From positions 1 through 39,251 of the forward strand of contig NZ_JAUZED010000022.1 of the NCBI RefSeq assembly GCF_030705415.1: a DNA stretch of 39,251 bases, written 5' to 3'. Source of the stretch: Curtobacterium sp. A7_M15. Lineage in GTDB: Bacteria; Actinomycetota; Actinomycetes; Actinomycetales; Microbacteriaceae. This document shows, in pieces, positions 9,246 to 16,936 of this stretch (its first letter is position 1; every line of letters begins with the position of its first letter). The position numbers and the translations under genes are program-made. The notes under the pieces were generated by a model. That model worked only from the letters and a program-made list of their open reading frames with translations. It did not search any database and was not told the origin of the DNA.

Positions 9246-10319
9246 TCAGAAGGCGTAGCGGATGCGGCAGCTCGGCAGGTGCTCCGCCACGAGTTCCCGG
9301 AACCGCTCGACCAGCTGCCCCTTCATCCCGGAGCGGTAGCGGACGTTGACCGCGCCGTTCTGCGACACCTTCTGCTCCTGCAGGTCCGGCCGCCACAACA
9401 GGTCCTCCGCCTTCGGGTGCCAGCCGAGGTTGACCTCGTGCAGGGGCTCGTTGTGCGTGAGGAAGATGACCTCGGCCGCGAGCTGCGCCTTGGCGGCCGG
9501 GGACAGGACGTCGTCGACCTGACGGAGGAGCTCGGCCCAGTCCGAATCCCACGTCGGCGTGAGGATGACGGGCGAGAAGTTGAGGTGCACCTCGTACCCG
9601 GCGTCGACGAAGTCGTTGACCGCGGCGATCCGCTCAGCGATCGGGCTCGTGCGGATGTCCGTGACCTTCGCGGTCTCGTGCGGCATCAGCGAGAACCGGA
9701 TGCGCGTCCGTCCCATCGGGTCCCAGTCGAGCAGGTCGCGGTTGACGTACTTCGTCGCGAAGGACGCCTTGGCGGTCGGCGACATCCGGAACAGGTCGCA
9801 CAGGTCCCGCACGTTGTCGCTCAGCATCGCGTCGACGGAGCAGTCGCTGTTCTCACCGATGTCGTAGACCCACGCGTCCGGGTCGCACTGGTTCGGTTCG
9901 GTCTTCGGCCCCTGCTTCGCGATGTTGCGGGCGACGTGCTTCGTGATCTGGTCGATGTTCGCGAAGACCGTGACGGGGTTGCTGTAGCCCTTGCGCCGGG
10001 GAACGTAGCAGTACGCGCACGCCATGGCGCAGCCGTTCGCCGTCGACGGGGCGATGAAGTCCGCGGAGCGTCCGTTCAGCCGGGTCACGAGCGACTTCTT
10101 CACGCCGAGGACGAGCGCCTCGGTCTTGATGCGGACCCACCGCTGGACGTTCCGTTCGTCGCCGTGCACCTCGGGGATGTTCCAGTGCGACGCGACGGGG
10201 ACGATCTCGGCGGCCGGCCACTGCCCGACGATCTCCTGCCCGCGATGGAGCTCGAGAGCGGCCGGCTCGGCGTAGATCCAACGGACGTCGAGCAGGGGGC
10301 GCGGGTGGGGTACGGGCAT
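9246..10319 (-). CDS. Spore photoproduct lyase-like radical SAM protein
   Basis: 357 aa. The radical SAM cluster motif CAMACAYC supplies three [4Fe-4S] ligands (Cys97, Cys101, Cys104), spaced CX3CX2C as in all radical SAM enzymes. The context NGCAMACAYCYVPRR and the later FSLMPHETAKVTDIRTSP resemble the actinobacterial spore photoproduct lyase family. Genuine SPL repairs the 5-thyminyl-5,6-dihydrothymine lesion in spore DNA; this lineage is not expected to form spores, so the true role is uncertain. ATG 10319 is preferred; an in-frame GTG at 10349 is possible. It is divergent from the gene at 10460. Confidence 0.87.
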   Translation of the reverse strand: MPVPHPRPLLDVRWIYAEPAALELHRGQEIVGQWPAAEIVPVASHWNIPEVHGDERNVQRWVRIKTEALVLGVKKSLVTRLNGRSADFIAPSTANGCAMACAYCYVPRRKGYSNPVTVFANIDQITKHVARNIAKQGPKTEPNQCDPDAWVYDIGENSDCSVDAMLSDNVRDLCDLFRMSPTAKASFATKYVNRDLLDWDPMGRTRIRFSLMPHETAKVTDIRTSPIAERIAAVNDFVDAGYEVHLNFSPVILTPTWDSDWAELLRQVDDVLSPAAKAQLAAEVIFLTHNEPLHEVNLGWHPKAEDLLWRPDLQEQKVSQNGAVNVRYRSGMKGQLVERFRELVAEHLPSCRIRYAF

Positions 10320-10371
10320 CACGCCTGTTCTACCGCCGACCCCTGACACCGTGCACCGGATCCGCGCGGCG

Positions 10372-10437
10372 ACCGTTCTGGTTCGAGATCACCGGGTTCG
10401 ACGAACCGGAACGGTCATCCCGCCGGACGAACCCGGT
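10372..10437. repeat. Interleaved inverted repeats in a divergent promoter region
   Basis: Arms 10372-10385 and 10402-10415 pair over 14 bp with one G-T. A second perfect 10-bp pair ACCGGGTTCG (10391-10400) / CGAACCCGGT (10428-10437) interlocks with it. The two stems could compete or form a pseudoknot in RNA, or be protein-binding sites. They lie between the SPL-like gene and the gene at 10460. Confidence 0.55.
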
Positions 10438-10459
10438 GTCCGCTGCGAGACTCGAGTGC

Positions 10460-10795
10460 ATGACCGCGACGCCCGACGAGCACTTCTTCGTGGTCGACGG
10501 CCGGCGGTGGCGGCGGACCGACCCAGCGCTGCCCGAGGACCTCGCGGCAGCACTCCGGTCGCACCTCGGTCGGGGCCGCAACGCGGTCAAGCAGGCCAAG
10601 CGCTCCGGCGACGAGGACGCCCTCGCCGCGGCACGGCACCGCAACGGGCTCGCGAAGCACGGCCTCGGCGAGCGTGGACCCGAGTGGTGGACCCGCCCCG
10701 AGGCGGATCGGATCGCCGACGCCCGAGCGACCCTCGCCGAGCTCGACGCGCTCGACAGCGACTCCCCCGACGCCTCGAGCCGGCCGCTGCCGTGA
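10460..10795 (+). CDS. Small conserved hypothetical protein
   Basis: 111 aa soluble protein beginning MTATPDEHFFVVDGRRWRRTDP. It has an Arg/Lys- and Ala-rich helical centre (LGRGRNAVKQAKRSGDEDAL) and the segment AKHGLGERGPEWWTRPEADR. Such proteins are widespread in actinobacteria and are sometimes labelled 'biopolymer transporter Tol', a label with no visible support here: there is no membrane segment or signal peptide. ATG 10460 is preferred over an upstream in-frame GTG at 10436. The stop overlaps the GTG of the next gene, indicating coupling. Confidence 0.8.
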   Translation: MTATPDEHFFVVDGRRWRRTDPALPEDLAAALRSHLGRGRNAVKQAKRSGDEDALAAARHRNGLAKHGLGERGPEWWTRPEADRIADARATLAELDALDSDSPDASSRPLP

Positions 10796-11244
10796 CGACC
10801 ATCCGGCCGCCGCGACTCGACCGCGTGCTCAGCGTCATCGTCTTCGGTCCCGTCGGCATCGGGACGGGCGTCGCCGTCGCTTCGGTCGCCTTCTCACCAG
10901 GTGCGTCCGCCCGGGCCGTCGTCTTCGTCCTGGGTCTCGTGTTCGCTGCGATCGCCACCTGGGTGCTGTCCCGGCTCCCGCGGCTCGGCGTCCGACTGTC
11001 CGAAGACACTCTCCGGTACCACGGCTTCCTCGTCAGCTGGTCGGCGCCGCGCGACGGCATCACCACGGTGCTCGACGACGCGTTCGTCGAGTGGCGCGAT
11101 GACGGCGGCACGGAACACCGGCGACAGCTCTGGATGCTCACGCAGGCGTGGGAGGACGACGGCACGAAGTTCGCGCCGCTGTGGCGCTGGCGACGTGCGG
11201 CGCTGCTCGAGGTGCGGGCGGGGGCCGGGGCGCGAGCGGTCTGA
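10792..11244 (+). CDS. Small membrane protein with PH-like C-terminal domain
   Basis: 150 aa, GTG start overlapping the previous stop (GTGA). Two hydrophobic segments near residues 11-32 and 38-60 are followed by a soluble part with LGVRLSEDTLRYHGFLVSWSAPRDGITTVLDDAFVEW, which looks like the beta-rich PH-like domains found in many actinobacterial membrane proteins. No catalytic motif. The PH-like assignment is by pattern only. Function is unknown, and cotranscription with the 10460 gene is likely. Confidence 0.78.
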   Translation: MTTIRPPRLDRVLSVIVFGPVGIGTGVAVASVAFSPGASARAVVFVLGLVFAAIATWVLSRLPRLGVRLSEDTLRYHGFLVSWSAPRDGITTVLDDAFVEWRDDGGTEHRRQLWMLTQAWEDDGTKFAPLWRWRRAALLEVRAGAGARAV

Positions 11245-11256
11245 CTCCCGGAACGG

Positions 11257-11418
11257 TCAGGGACGGTACTCGTGCCGCTTCTTCGTTGGCGGCGCCGACG
11301 GCGGTGCGGCTCCGGCGGCGCCGCCGGACCCGAGCGAGTTGCCCGCGGCGGAGACCACGGTGAGCACGGCCAACAGCACTCGTCCGATGGATCGCAGTCC
11401 TCGCAGTACCAGCGTCAT
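11257..11418 (-). CDS. Small hydrophobic/proline-rich protein, 53 aa
   Basis: 53 aa: an N-terminal basic segment (MTLVLRGLRSIGR) leads into a short hydrophobic helix VLLAVLTVVSAAGNSLG, then a Gly/Ala/Pro-rich stretch and the charged end PPTKKRHEYRP. A GGGGGG ribosome-site-like run lies 4-10 bp upstream of the ATG. Similar tiny proteins with a Lys/Arg-Tyr-Arg-Pro end seem common in Microbacteriaceae, but this is recollection, not a search. It may be a single-pass membrane peptide. It is convergent with the PH-like gene, with only 12 bp between stops. Confidence 0.6.
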   Translation of the reverse strand: MTLVLRGLRSIGRVLLAVLTVVSAAGNSLGSGGAAGAAPPSAPPTKKRHEYRP

Positions 11419-11494
11419 CGCGCCCCCCGTTCCCTGTCCGTCCGCTCAGGCTACCGCGCGTTCCTTCCCACAGCGCTCGGGATGGGAAGCGGGA

Positions 11495-11549
11495 TCGGGC
11501 GTACCTGGTCAGAACTTCCGACCAGCTTCGCCCGAAAAGAGCAAGTACC
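11495..11549. repeat. Single copy of the 19-bp palindromic repeat element
   Basis: One direct unit CGGGCGTACC... (11496-11514), a 1-bp spacer, an inverted unit (11516-11534) and the 15-bp tail AAAAGAGCAAGTACC (11535-11549). It has exactly the architecture of the three larger arrays at 33761-34171. As RNA it folds into a two-part stem. It lies downstream of the GH35 gene and may act as its terminator. Confidence 0.65.
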
Positions 11550-11570
11550 GCGCCCGCGCCCCCGCCCGCG

Positions 11571-13406
11571 TCAGGCCTCGGTGTGCCCGAGGTCGGGCTC
11601 GACCCGCAGGCACACCGAACGCGACGCCGCGGCGTGCAGTTCGAGGACGACGACGTCGTTCCGACCGGCGCGGAGCACCGGCCCGGGGACGGCCAGGGTC
11701 CGCTGCGGCCCACGGGACCAGTAGCGGCCGAGACAGAACCCGTTCACCCAGGCGACGCCCTTCCGGAAGCCGTCGAGCGCGAGGTACCGGTCCTCCGAGG
11801 CGTCGAGGTCGAACGACCCGGTGGCGAACGCCGGCCCGGCGAGGACGTCACCGTCGGTGGGCAGGGCGTCGGCGAGGATGGTCAGCGCGGCCTCGGGCAT
11901 CGGGTCGAGCGTGAGGGGCGAGGCCGTCCACCGGGCGAGTGGGACCGCGTCGACGGCGACCCCGCCGATCAGGCCCTTCGGTTCGCCGATCCGGGGGCCG
12001 TAGTCGACACGGCCCTGGTCCTCGACGAGCAGCTCGAGGACGCCCGTGACGGGCGGGAGCACGATGGCACGGTCGTGGTGCTCCCGTTCGAGCACACCGA
12101 CGACGGTGCCGTCCACCGAGACGACCGCGCGGTCGCGGACCTCCTCGCCGACGGTGAGGACCCCGCCGGTCGGCAACGAGACCTCGGTCCGGTACAGGAC
12201 GAAGCCCGAGGCGGCGCCGAGGGCGTCGAACGTGGGCGGGGTGTCGTGCGCGGACCACGACGTGAGGGACGGGAGCAGGGTGCGCAGGGGTGTGACGCGG
12301 TCGAGACGGACGGCGACGTCCGTGGCGGGGACGACCCGCGCCTCCAGGCCCGGAGCCGACCCGACGGAACCGACGGACCCGAGCAGACCCGACCCACCCG
12401 GCTGCATCGATGCGGGCAGCGGTGGCACGGGCGCGTAGCGCTCGATCACCGAACGGAAGGCGTGGAACTTGTCGGTCGGACGCCCTGCCTCGTCGAGCGG
12501 TGCGTCGTAGTCGTACGACGTCGCGATCGGCCGGTACACGCCCTTGTCGTTCGCGCCGTTCGTGAAGCCGAAGTTCGTGCCTCCGTGGAACATGTAGATG
12601 TTCACCGAGCCGCCGGCGGCGAGCAGGTCGTCGAGGTCCGACGCCGAAGCGGCGGCCGGGGTGGTGTGGTGGTGCTCGCCCCAGCTGTCGAACCAGCCGT
12701 CCCAGAACTCGGAGCACATCAGGGGCCCGGTCGGCTGCGCCTGCCGGAGTCGTTCCAGACGCTCGGTCGAGCGTGATCCGAACGACCCGGTCTTGTGCAG
12801 CGAGGGCAGGGACCCGTCCTCGAGCATCGTGCCCATCGGCTGGTCGACGCTCGTGAACGGCACCGTCAGGCCGATGTCGCGGTGCATCTGCTCCAGCTTC
12901 GACAGGTAGACGGGGTCGGAGCCGTAGGCGCCGTACTCGTTCTCGACCTGGACGAGCACGATCGGGCCGCCGTTGTCGATCTGCCGCGGGACCAGCACCG
13001 GCGCCAACGCCTGCAGGTACGAGGAAACTGCTGCGAGGAACCCCGGCTCGTCACGGCGGACCCCGACGGTGCCGTCGGCGAAGAGCCAGTACGGCAGACC
13101 GCCGTTCGTCCACTCGGCGCAGATGTAGGGGCCGGGGCGGACGATGGCGTGCATGCCCTCCGCGGCGACGAGGTCGAGGAAGCGGCCGAGGTCGAGCCCG
13201 CCGCTCAGGTCGAAGACACCGGGCTGCGGCGCGTGCGCGTTCCAGGCGACGTACGTCTCGATGGTGTTGAGCCCCATCAGCTTCGCCTTGCGGATCCGGT
13301 CCGCCCACAGGTCGGGGTGAACGCGGAAGTAGTGGATCGCGCCGGACAGGATCCGGTGCGGCTCGCCGTCGAGCAGGAAGTCGGTGTCGCCGATGGCGAA
13401 GCGCAT
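11571..13406 (-). CDS. Beta-galactosidase, glycoside hydrolase family 35
   Basis: 611 aa GH35 exo-beta-galactosidase. The TIM barrel at the N terminus starts with LSGAIHYFRVHPDLWADRIRK and includes the acid/base Glu157 in VQVENEYG and the nucleophile Glu233 in CSEFWDGW; PGPYICAEWTNGG is a further family motif. The C-terminal half holds beta-sandwich domains ending in a jelly-roll (WVNGFCLGRYWSRGPQ near residue 560). There is no signal peptide, so it hydrolyses imported galactosides in the cytoplasm. It is last in an operon with two permeases and a binding protein, and it has a GAAAGAG ribosome site. Length is normal for bacterial GH35. Confidence 0.95.
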   Translation of the reverse strand: MRFAIGDTDFLLDGEPHRILSGAIHYFRVHPDLWADRIRKAKLMGLNTIETYVAWNAHAPQPGVFDLSGGLDLGRFLDLVAAEGMHAIVRPGPYICAEWTNGGLPYWLFADGTVGVRRDEPGFLAAVSSYLQALAPVLVPRQIDNGGPIVLVQVENEYGAYGSDPVYLSKLEQMHRDIGLTVPFTSVDQPMGTMLEDGSLPSLHKTGSFGSRSTERLERLRQAQPTGPLMCSEFWDGWFDSWGEHHHTTPAAASASDLDDLLAAGGSVNIYMFHGGTNFGFTNGANDKGVYRPIATSYDYDAPLDEAGRPTDKFHAFRSVIERYAPVPPLPASMQPGGSGLLGSVGSVGSAPGLEARVVPATDVAVRLDRVTPLRTLLPSLTSWSAHDTPPTFDALGAASGFVLYRTEVSLPTGGVLTVGEEVRDRAVVSVDGTVVGVLEREHHDRAIVLPPVTGVLELLVEDQGRVDYGPRIGEPKGLIGGVAVDAVPLARWTASPLTLDPMPEAALTILADALPTDGDVLAGPAFATGSFDLDASEDRYLALDGFRKGVAWVNGFCLGRYWSRGPQRTLAVPGPVLRAGRNDVVVLELHAAASRSVCLRVEPDLGHTEA

Positions 13407-13427
13407 GGGGGAACTCTTTCAGGAGAC

Positions 13428-13457
13428 GGGGCCGTGCGGAAGGATCCGCACGGCCCC
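13428..13457 (-). terminator. Intra-operon hairpin between binding protein and GH35 gene
   Basis: A perfect 13-bp stem GGGGCCGTGCGGA / TCCGCACGGCCCC surrounds the loop AGGA. It lies between the binding-protein stop (13478) and the GH35 start (13406). It probably attenuates read-through into GH35 or protects the 3' end of the upstream message. Confidence 0.75.
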
Positions 13458-13477
13458 GGGTCGAACCGGTGTGGTGA

Positions 13478-14812
13478 CTACTTGGACGAGACCGTGAAGC
13501 CCTGGTCCTTGCCGTACTTCACGAGGGCCTTCTGCCAGGCGGCGAGACCGCTCTCGAGCGAGGTGCCGTTCTCGTAGGACTGGCCGACGGTGTCGGCGTA
13601 GACGCTGTTCGCGTACACCTGGTACGGCAGGTAGGTGAAGTCGTTGTCGGACGACTTCGACGCGTCGACGAGCACCTTGTTGATCTGCTGGCCGCCGAAG
13701 TACTCCGGCTTCTCGTCGAGGAACGCCGAGGACTCGAGATCGGCCGTGGTCGACGGGAACCCGCCCGACTTCATGAAGACCCCGGTCGACTCCTTCGAGG
13801 AGTTCAGCCACTTCAGGAAGCCCGCGGCGAGCGCCGGGTTCTTCGACTGCTTCATGACCGCCTCGGCGCTGCCGCCGTTGTTCGCGGTCTGCGCGGTGCC
13901 GCCGTCGTAGGTCGGCATCGGTGCGACGCGCCAGTCGCCGGAGGCGTCCGCGACGCTGGCCTCGAGGTTGCCGGGCATCCAGGCGCCGGTGATGAGCGTG
14001 GCGATCTGGCCGTTGCCGAGCTGCTTGTACCAGTCGTCGCTCCAGCCGACCGTCTTCGACAGGAGACCCTGCTCGACGAGCTGGTCCCAGGTCTTCGTCC
14101 ACTTCTTCGTGCCGGCGTCCTCGAGGTTGATCGTGACCTTGTCACCCTTCGTGGTGAAGGGCGTGCCGCCGGCCTGGGCGATCATGCTCGTGGTGAAGCC
14201 CGCGTCGCCGGAGTCGGCGGCGATGTAGGCGTTCGGGTCGGCCTCGTGCAGCTTCTTCGCCGCGGCGACGTACTCGTCCCACGTCTTCGGCACGGCGATG
14301 CCGTGCTTGTCGAAGACCGTCTTGTTGTAGAACAGCGCCATGGGGCCGGAGTCCTGGGGCAGCCCGTAGATCTTGCCGTCCATGTCGACCGAGTTCCAGG
14401 TGCTCGTCGCGAACTTGTCCTTCAGGTCGCCGAACCCGTACGAGGACAGGTCGAGCAGCGAGTCGGACAGGGCGAACTGCGGGAGTGCGTAGTACTCGAC
14501 CTGGGCGACGTCGGGGGCACCGGAGCCGGCCTTGATCGTGTTCTGCAGCTTCGTGTACTGGTCGGCGCCGGTGCCGGCGTTGACGAGCTTGACCTTCACC
14601 TTGGGGTAGGCCTTCTCGAACGCGGCGACCTGGTCCTTGGCGGACGGCGTCCACGACCAGTAGGTCAGCGTGCCGCCGTCCTTGAGAGCCTTCGAGATGT
14701 CGTCGGACGAACCGCCGGACGAGGAGCCGCCGGAGGCGCAGGCGGCGAGGGCGACGGCTGCGGTGACGCCGATGGCGACGGCGCTGAGGCCGCGCCGGAG
14801 ACGCTTGTTCAT
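13478..14812 (-). CDS. Extracellular solute-binding lipoprotein, CUT1 sugar importer
   Basis: 444 aa binding protein of the large MalE-like (family 1) type. The signal peptide MNKRLRRGLSAVAIGVTAAV ends in the lipobox LAAC with Cys25, followed by a Gly/Ser linker. The mature part includes the family segment TYWSWTPSAKDQVAAFEKAYP and ALFYNKTVFDKHGI. It follows two permease genes and precedes GH35, so it probably captures beta-galactosides such as galacto-oligosaccharides. The start has GAAAGG at 7 bp. No ATPase gene accompanies the operon, as is usual for actinobacterial CUT1 systems that share one ATPase. Confidence 0.93.
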   Translation of the reverse strand: MNKRLRRGLSAVAIGVTAAVALAACASGGSSSGGSSDDISKALKDGGTLTYWSWTPSAKDQVAAFEKAYPKVKVKLVNAGTGADQYTKLQNTIKAGSGAPDVAQVEYYALPQFALSDSLLDLSSYGFGDLKDKFATSTWNSVDMDGKIYGLPQDSGPMALFYNKTVFDKHGIAVPKTWDEYVAAAKKLHEADPNAYIAADSGDAGFTTSMIAQAGGTPFTTKGDKVTINLEDAGTKKWTKTWDQLVEQGLLSKTVGWSDDWYKQLGNGQIATLITGAWMPGNLEASVADASGDWRVAPMPTYDGGTAQTANNGGSAEAVMKQSKNPALAAGFLKWLNSSKESTGVFMKSGGFPSTTADLESSAFLDEKPEYFGGQQINKVLVDASKSSDNDFTYLPYQVYANSVYADTVGQSYENGTSLESGLAAWQKALVKYGKDQGFTVSSK

Positions 14813-14880
14813 GGAGGTGCCTTTCACTTCTTCGTGGAGAGGGGGTGGAGCTGCTGTGTGCCGGCCCGGTGGCCGACGGG

Positions 14881-15858
14881 TCAGGCCTTGACGGAGCCGG
14901 CCGCGAGGCCGGACTGCCAGAAGCGCTGGAGGAAGAGGAACGCGACCACGATCGGGATGATCGTGAGGAGCGATCCGGTGACGACGAGGTTGTAGATCGG
15001 TTCGGCTCCGGAACCGGTGGCCTGCGCGTTCCACTGGTTGAGGCCGACCGTCAGCGGGTACCACTTCGGGTCGCTCAGCATGATGAGCGGCAGGAAGTAG
15101 TTGTTCCAGGTGGCCACGACTGCGAAGAGCAGGACCGTGACGACACCCGGTGCGAGCAGACGGAGCGCGATCGTGAAGAAGATCCGGAACTCGCCGGCGC
15201 CGTCCATGCGGGCGGCCTCGAGGAGCTCGGCGGGGATCGCGTCCACCGCGTAGGTCCAGATCAGGTACATGCCGAACGGGCTGATGAGCGACGGCAGGAT
15301 GATCGCCCACGGGGTGTTCGTCAGCCCGAACTGCGAGAAGAGCAGGAAGGTCGGGACGGCGAGGGCGGTGCCGGGGACGGCGATCGCTCCGAGGACGACG
15401 GCGAACACGGCACGGCGACCGGGGAACTGGAACTTCGCCATGCCGTAGCCGGCGATCGTGGCGAGCAGGGTCGCACCGCCGGCGCCGACGACGACGTAGA
15501 GCAGCGTGTTGCCGAGCCACTGGACGAAGATGCCGTCGTTGTAGGTCAGCGTGTCGACGATGTTCTGCCAGAGGTTGAACTTCCCGCCGAACCACAGGCC
15601 GAAGGTCGACAGGAGCGAGGCCTGCGTCTTCGTGCTGTTCACGAGCAGGTAGAACAGCGGCGCGAACGAGTACACGACGAAGACGATCATCACGGCCGTG
15701 AGGAGGCCGGAGCGCTTCACCTTGCGTCCGTCGACGGGCTTGCGGATCTTCCTGGAGGCGCGGCTCGACCGGTCCTTCGGGTCGCGCAGCGTGGTGGTCG
15801 CCTCGGTGACGGTGGCCGGTCCGGTCGCGCCGGACGCCGGCTGCTGCAGGGTGCTCAT
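14881..15858 (-). CDS. Carbohydrate ABC transporter permease (MalG-like)
   Basis: 325 aa with six expected membrane helices, starting after a basic cytoplasmic stretch (about residues 25-50) at LLTAVMIVFVVYSFAPLFYLLVNS. The inner-membrane EAA loop that docks the ATPase is ELLEAARMDGAGEFRIFFTIALRLLAPG. The ATG overlaps the preceding permease stop (ATGA) and has GAGGAGA upstream. It pairs with the 16790 permease to form the channel of the beta-galactoside importer. Confidence 0.93.
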   Translation of the reverse strand: MSTLQQPASGATGPATVTEATTTLRDPKDRSSRASRKIRKPVDGRKVKRSGLLTAVMIVFVVYSFAPLFYLLVNSTKTQASLLSTFGLWFGGKFNLWQNIVDTLTYNDGIFVQWLGNTLLYVVVGAGGATLLATIAGYGMAKFQFPGRRAVFAVVLGAIAVPGTALAVPTFLLFSQFGLTNTPWAIILPSLISPFGMYLIWTYAVDAIPAELLEAARMDGAGEFRIFFTIALRLLAPGVVTVLLFAVVATWNNYFLPLIMLSDPKWYPLTVGLNQWNAQATGSGAEPIYNLVVTGSLLTIIPIVVAFLFLQRFWQSGLAAGSVKA

Positions 15859-16790
15859 CGGTTCTCCTCGCGGGTGCCGCGGACCTGGACGACGTAGGCG
15901 ATCACCGCGGTGATGACGCCCATGACGATCGCGACGGTGGCGGAGTAGTTGAACTGCTGACCGCTGAAGGACAGCGAGTAGGCGTACATGTTCGGGGTGA
16001 AGGCGCTGCCGATGACGTTCGGGGCGAGCGTCTTGAGCAGGTTCGGCTCGTTGAAGAGCTGGAAGCTGCCGATGATCGAGAAGATCGTGGCGATGACCAT
16101 CGGGCCGCGCAGCGCGGGGAGCTTGATCGAGAACACCGTGCGCAGGGCCCCGGCGCCGTCGAGCTCGGCGGCCTCGTACAGTTCGCCGGGCACGGTGCGG
16201 AGGGCGGCGTAGAAGATCAGCATGTTGTAGCCGAGGAACTCCCAGGTGACCACGTTGCCGATCGACGTGAGGACCCAGTCCGGGCTGAACGGCTGCAGCA
16301 GGTCGATGCCGAGTGCGTGGTTCGCGGTGCCGGTGAGGCCGAACTGGTTGCCGTAGATGAAGCCCCAGATCAGCGCGGCGACGACGCCGGGGACCGCGTA
16401 GGGCAGGAACACCGCGATGCGGAAGAAGCTCGTGCCCCAGAGTCGGGCGCTGTCGAGCGCGAGGGCGGCGACGAGGGCGAGGCCGAGCATGATCGGGACC
16501 TGCACGACGAGGAACACCGCGACCCGGCCGAGCCCCGACCAGAACTTCGCGTCCTGGAAGAGCTGCACGTAGTTGGCGAACCAGACGAACTGGTTGCCGC
16601 CGATCAGCTGGTCGCGGAAGAGGCTGAGCCACAGTGCGTAGCCGATCGGCACGATGAGCATCGCGACGAGGACGACGACGAAGGGGCCGACGAAGAGCCA
16701 TCCCGTGTACCGGCCGCGCGGTCTGGCGCGGCGCCGCGGTGGCACGGCCGGGGCGGTGGCTCCGGCTGCGCGCGCTTCCAGCGTGCTCAT
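15855..16790 (-). CDS. Sugar ABC transporter permease (MalF-like)
   Basis: 311 aa. The first helix is WLFVGPFVVVLVAMLIVPIGYALWLSLF after an Arg-rich N terminus, and the EAA loop is ELYEAAELDGAGALRTVFSIKLPAL. ATG 16790 has GGGAG five bases upstream; the longer frame to 16922 would run through the operator and is rejected. It is the first gene of the importer/GH35 operon and is divergent from the LacI gene at 16937. It overlaps the next permease by four bases. Confidence 0.92.
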   Translation of the reverse strand: MSTLEARAAGATAPAVPPRRRARPRGRYTGWLFVGPFVVVLVAMLIVPIGYALWLSLFRDQLIGGNQFVWFANYVQLFQDAKFWSGLGRVAVFLVVQVPIMLGLALVAALALDSARLWGTSFFRIAVFLPYAVPGVVAALIWGFIYGNQFGLTGTANHALGIDLLQPFSPDWVLTSIGNVVTWEFLGYNMLIFYAALRTVPGELYEAAELDGAGALRTVFSIKLPALRGPMVIATIFSIIGSFQLFNEPNLLKTLAPNVIGSAFTPNMYAYSLSFSGQQFNYSATVAIVMGVITAVIAYVVQVRGTREENR

Positions 16791-16822
16791 GTGACTCCCT
16801 TGTCGTGCTGCGTTCGGGTCCG

Positions 16823-16844
16823 TCGATGTTGACGTCAACATCGA
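16823..16844. promoter_or_regulatory. LacI-type operator O1, 22-bp perfect palindrome
   Basis: The core ATGTTGACGTCAACAT (16826-16841) is extended by TCG/CGA on both sides to a perfect 22-bp palindrome. It lies 33 bp upstream of the first permease gene and about 93 bp before the divergent LacI gene. It is very probably the site of that LacI protein. Confidence 0.8.
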
Positions 16845-16860
16845 ACGCCGCGACGATAGC

Positions 16861-16876
16861 ATGGCAACGTCAACAT
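16861..16876. promoter_or_regulatory. Possible second LacI operator O2 (degenerate)
   Basis: ATGGCAACGTCAACAT matches the O1 core at 13 of 16 positions, with one half-site perfect. Its centre is 35 bp from the O1 centre, so two dimers could bind the divergent promoter region. Confidence 0.5.
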
Positions 16877-16936
16877 GCGCTAGCGTCCGGTGCAGGCCGT
16901 CGCGCTCGACGACCACTCGCACCGATGGGAGATCCC

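Noticed and set aside
10372..10437. LexA/SOS box upstream of the SPL-like gene
   Set aside because: The arms are GTTCG...CGAAC, the reverse of the actinobacterial LexA orientation, and the spacing does not fit.
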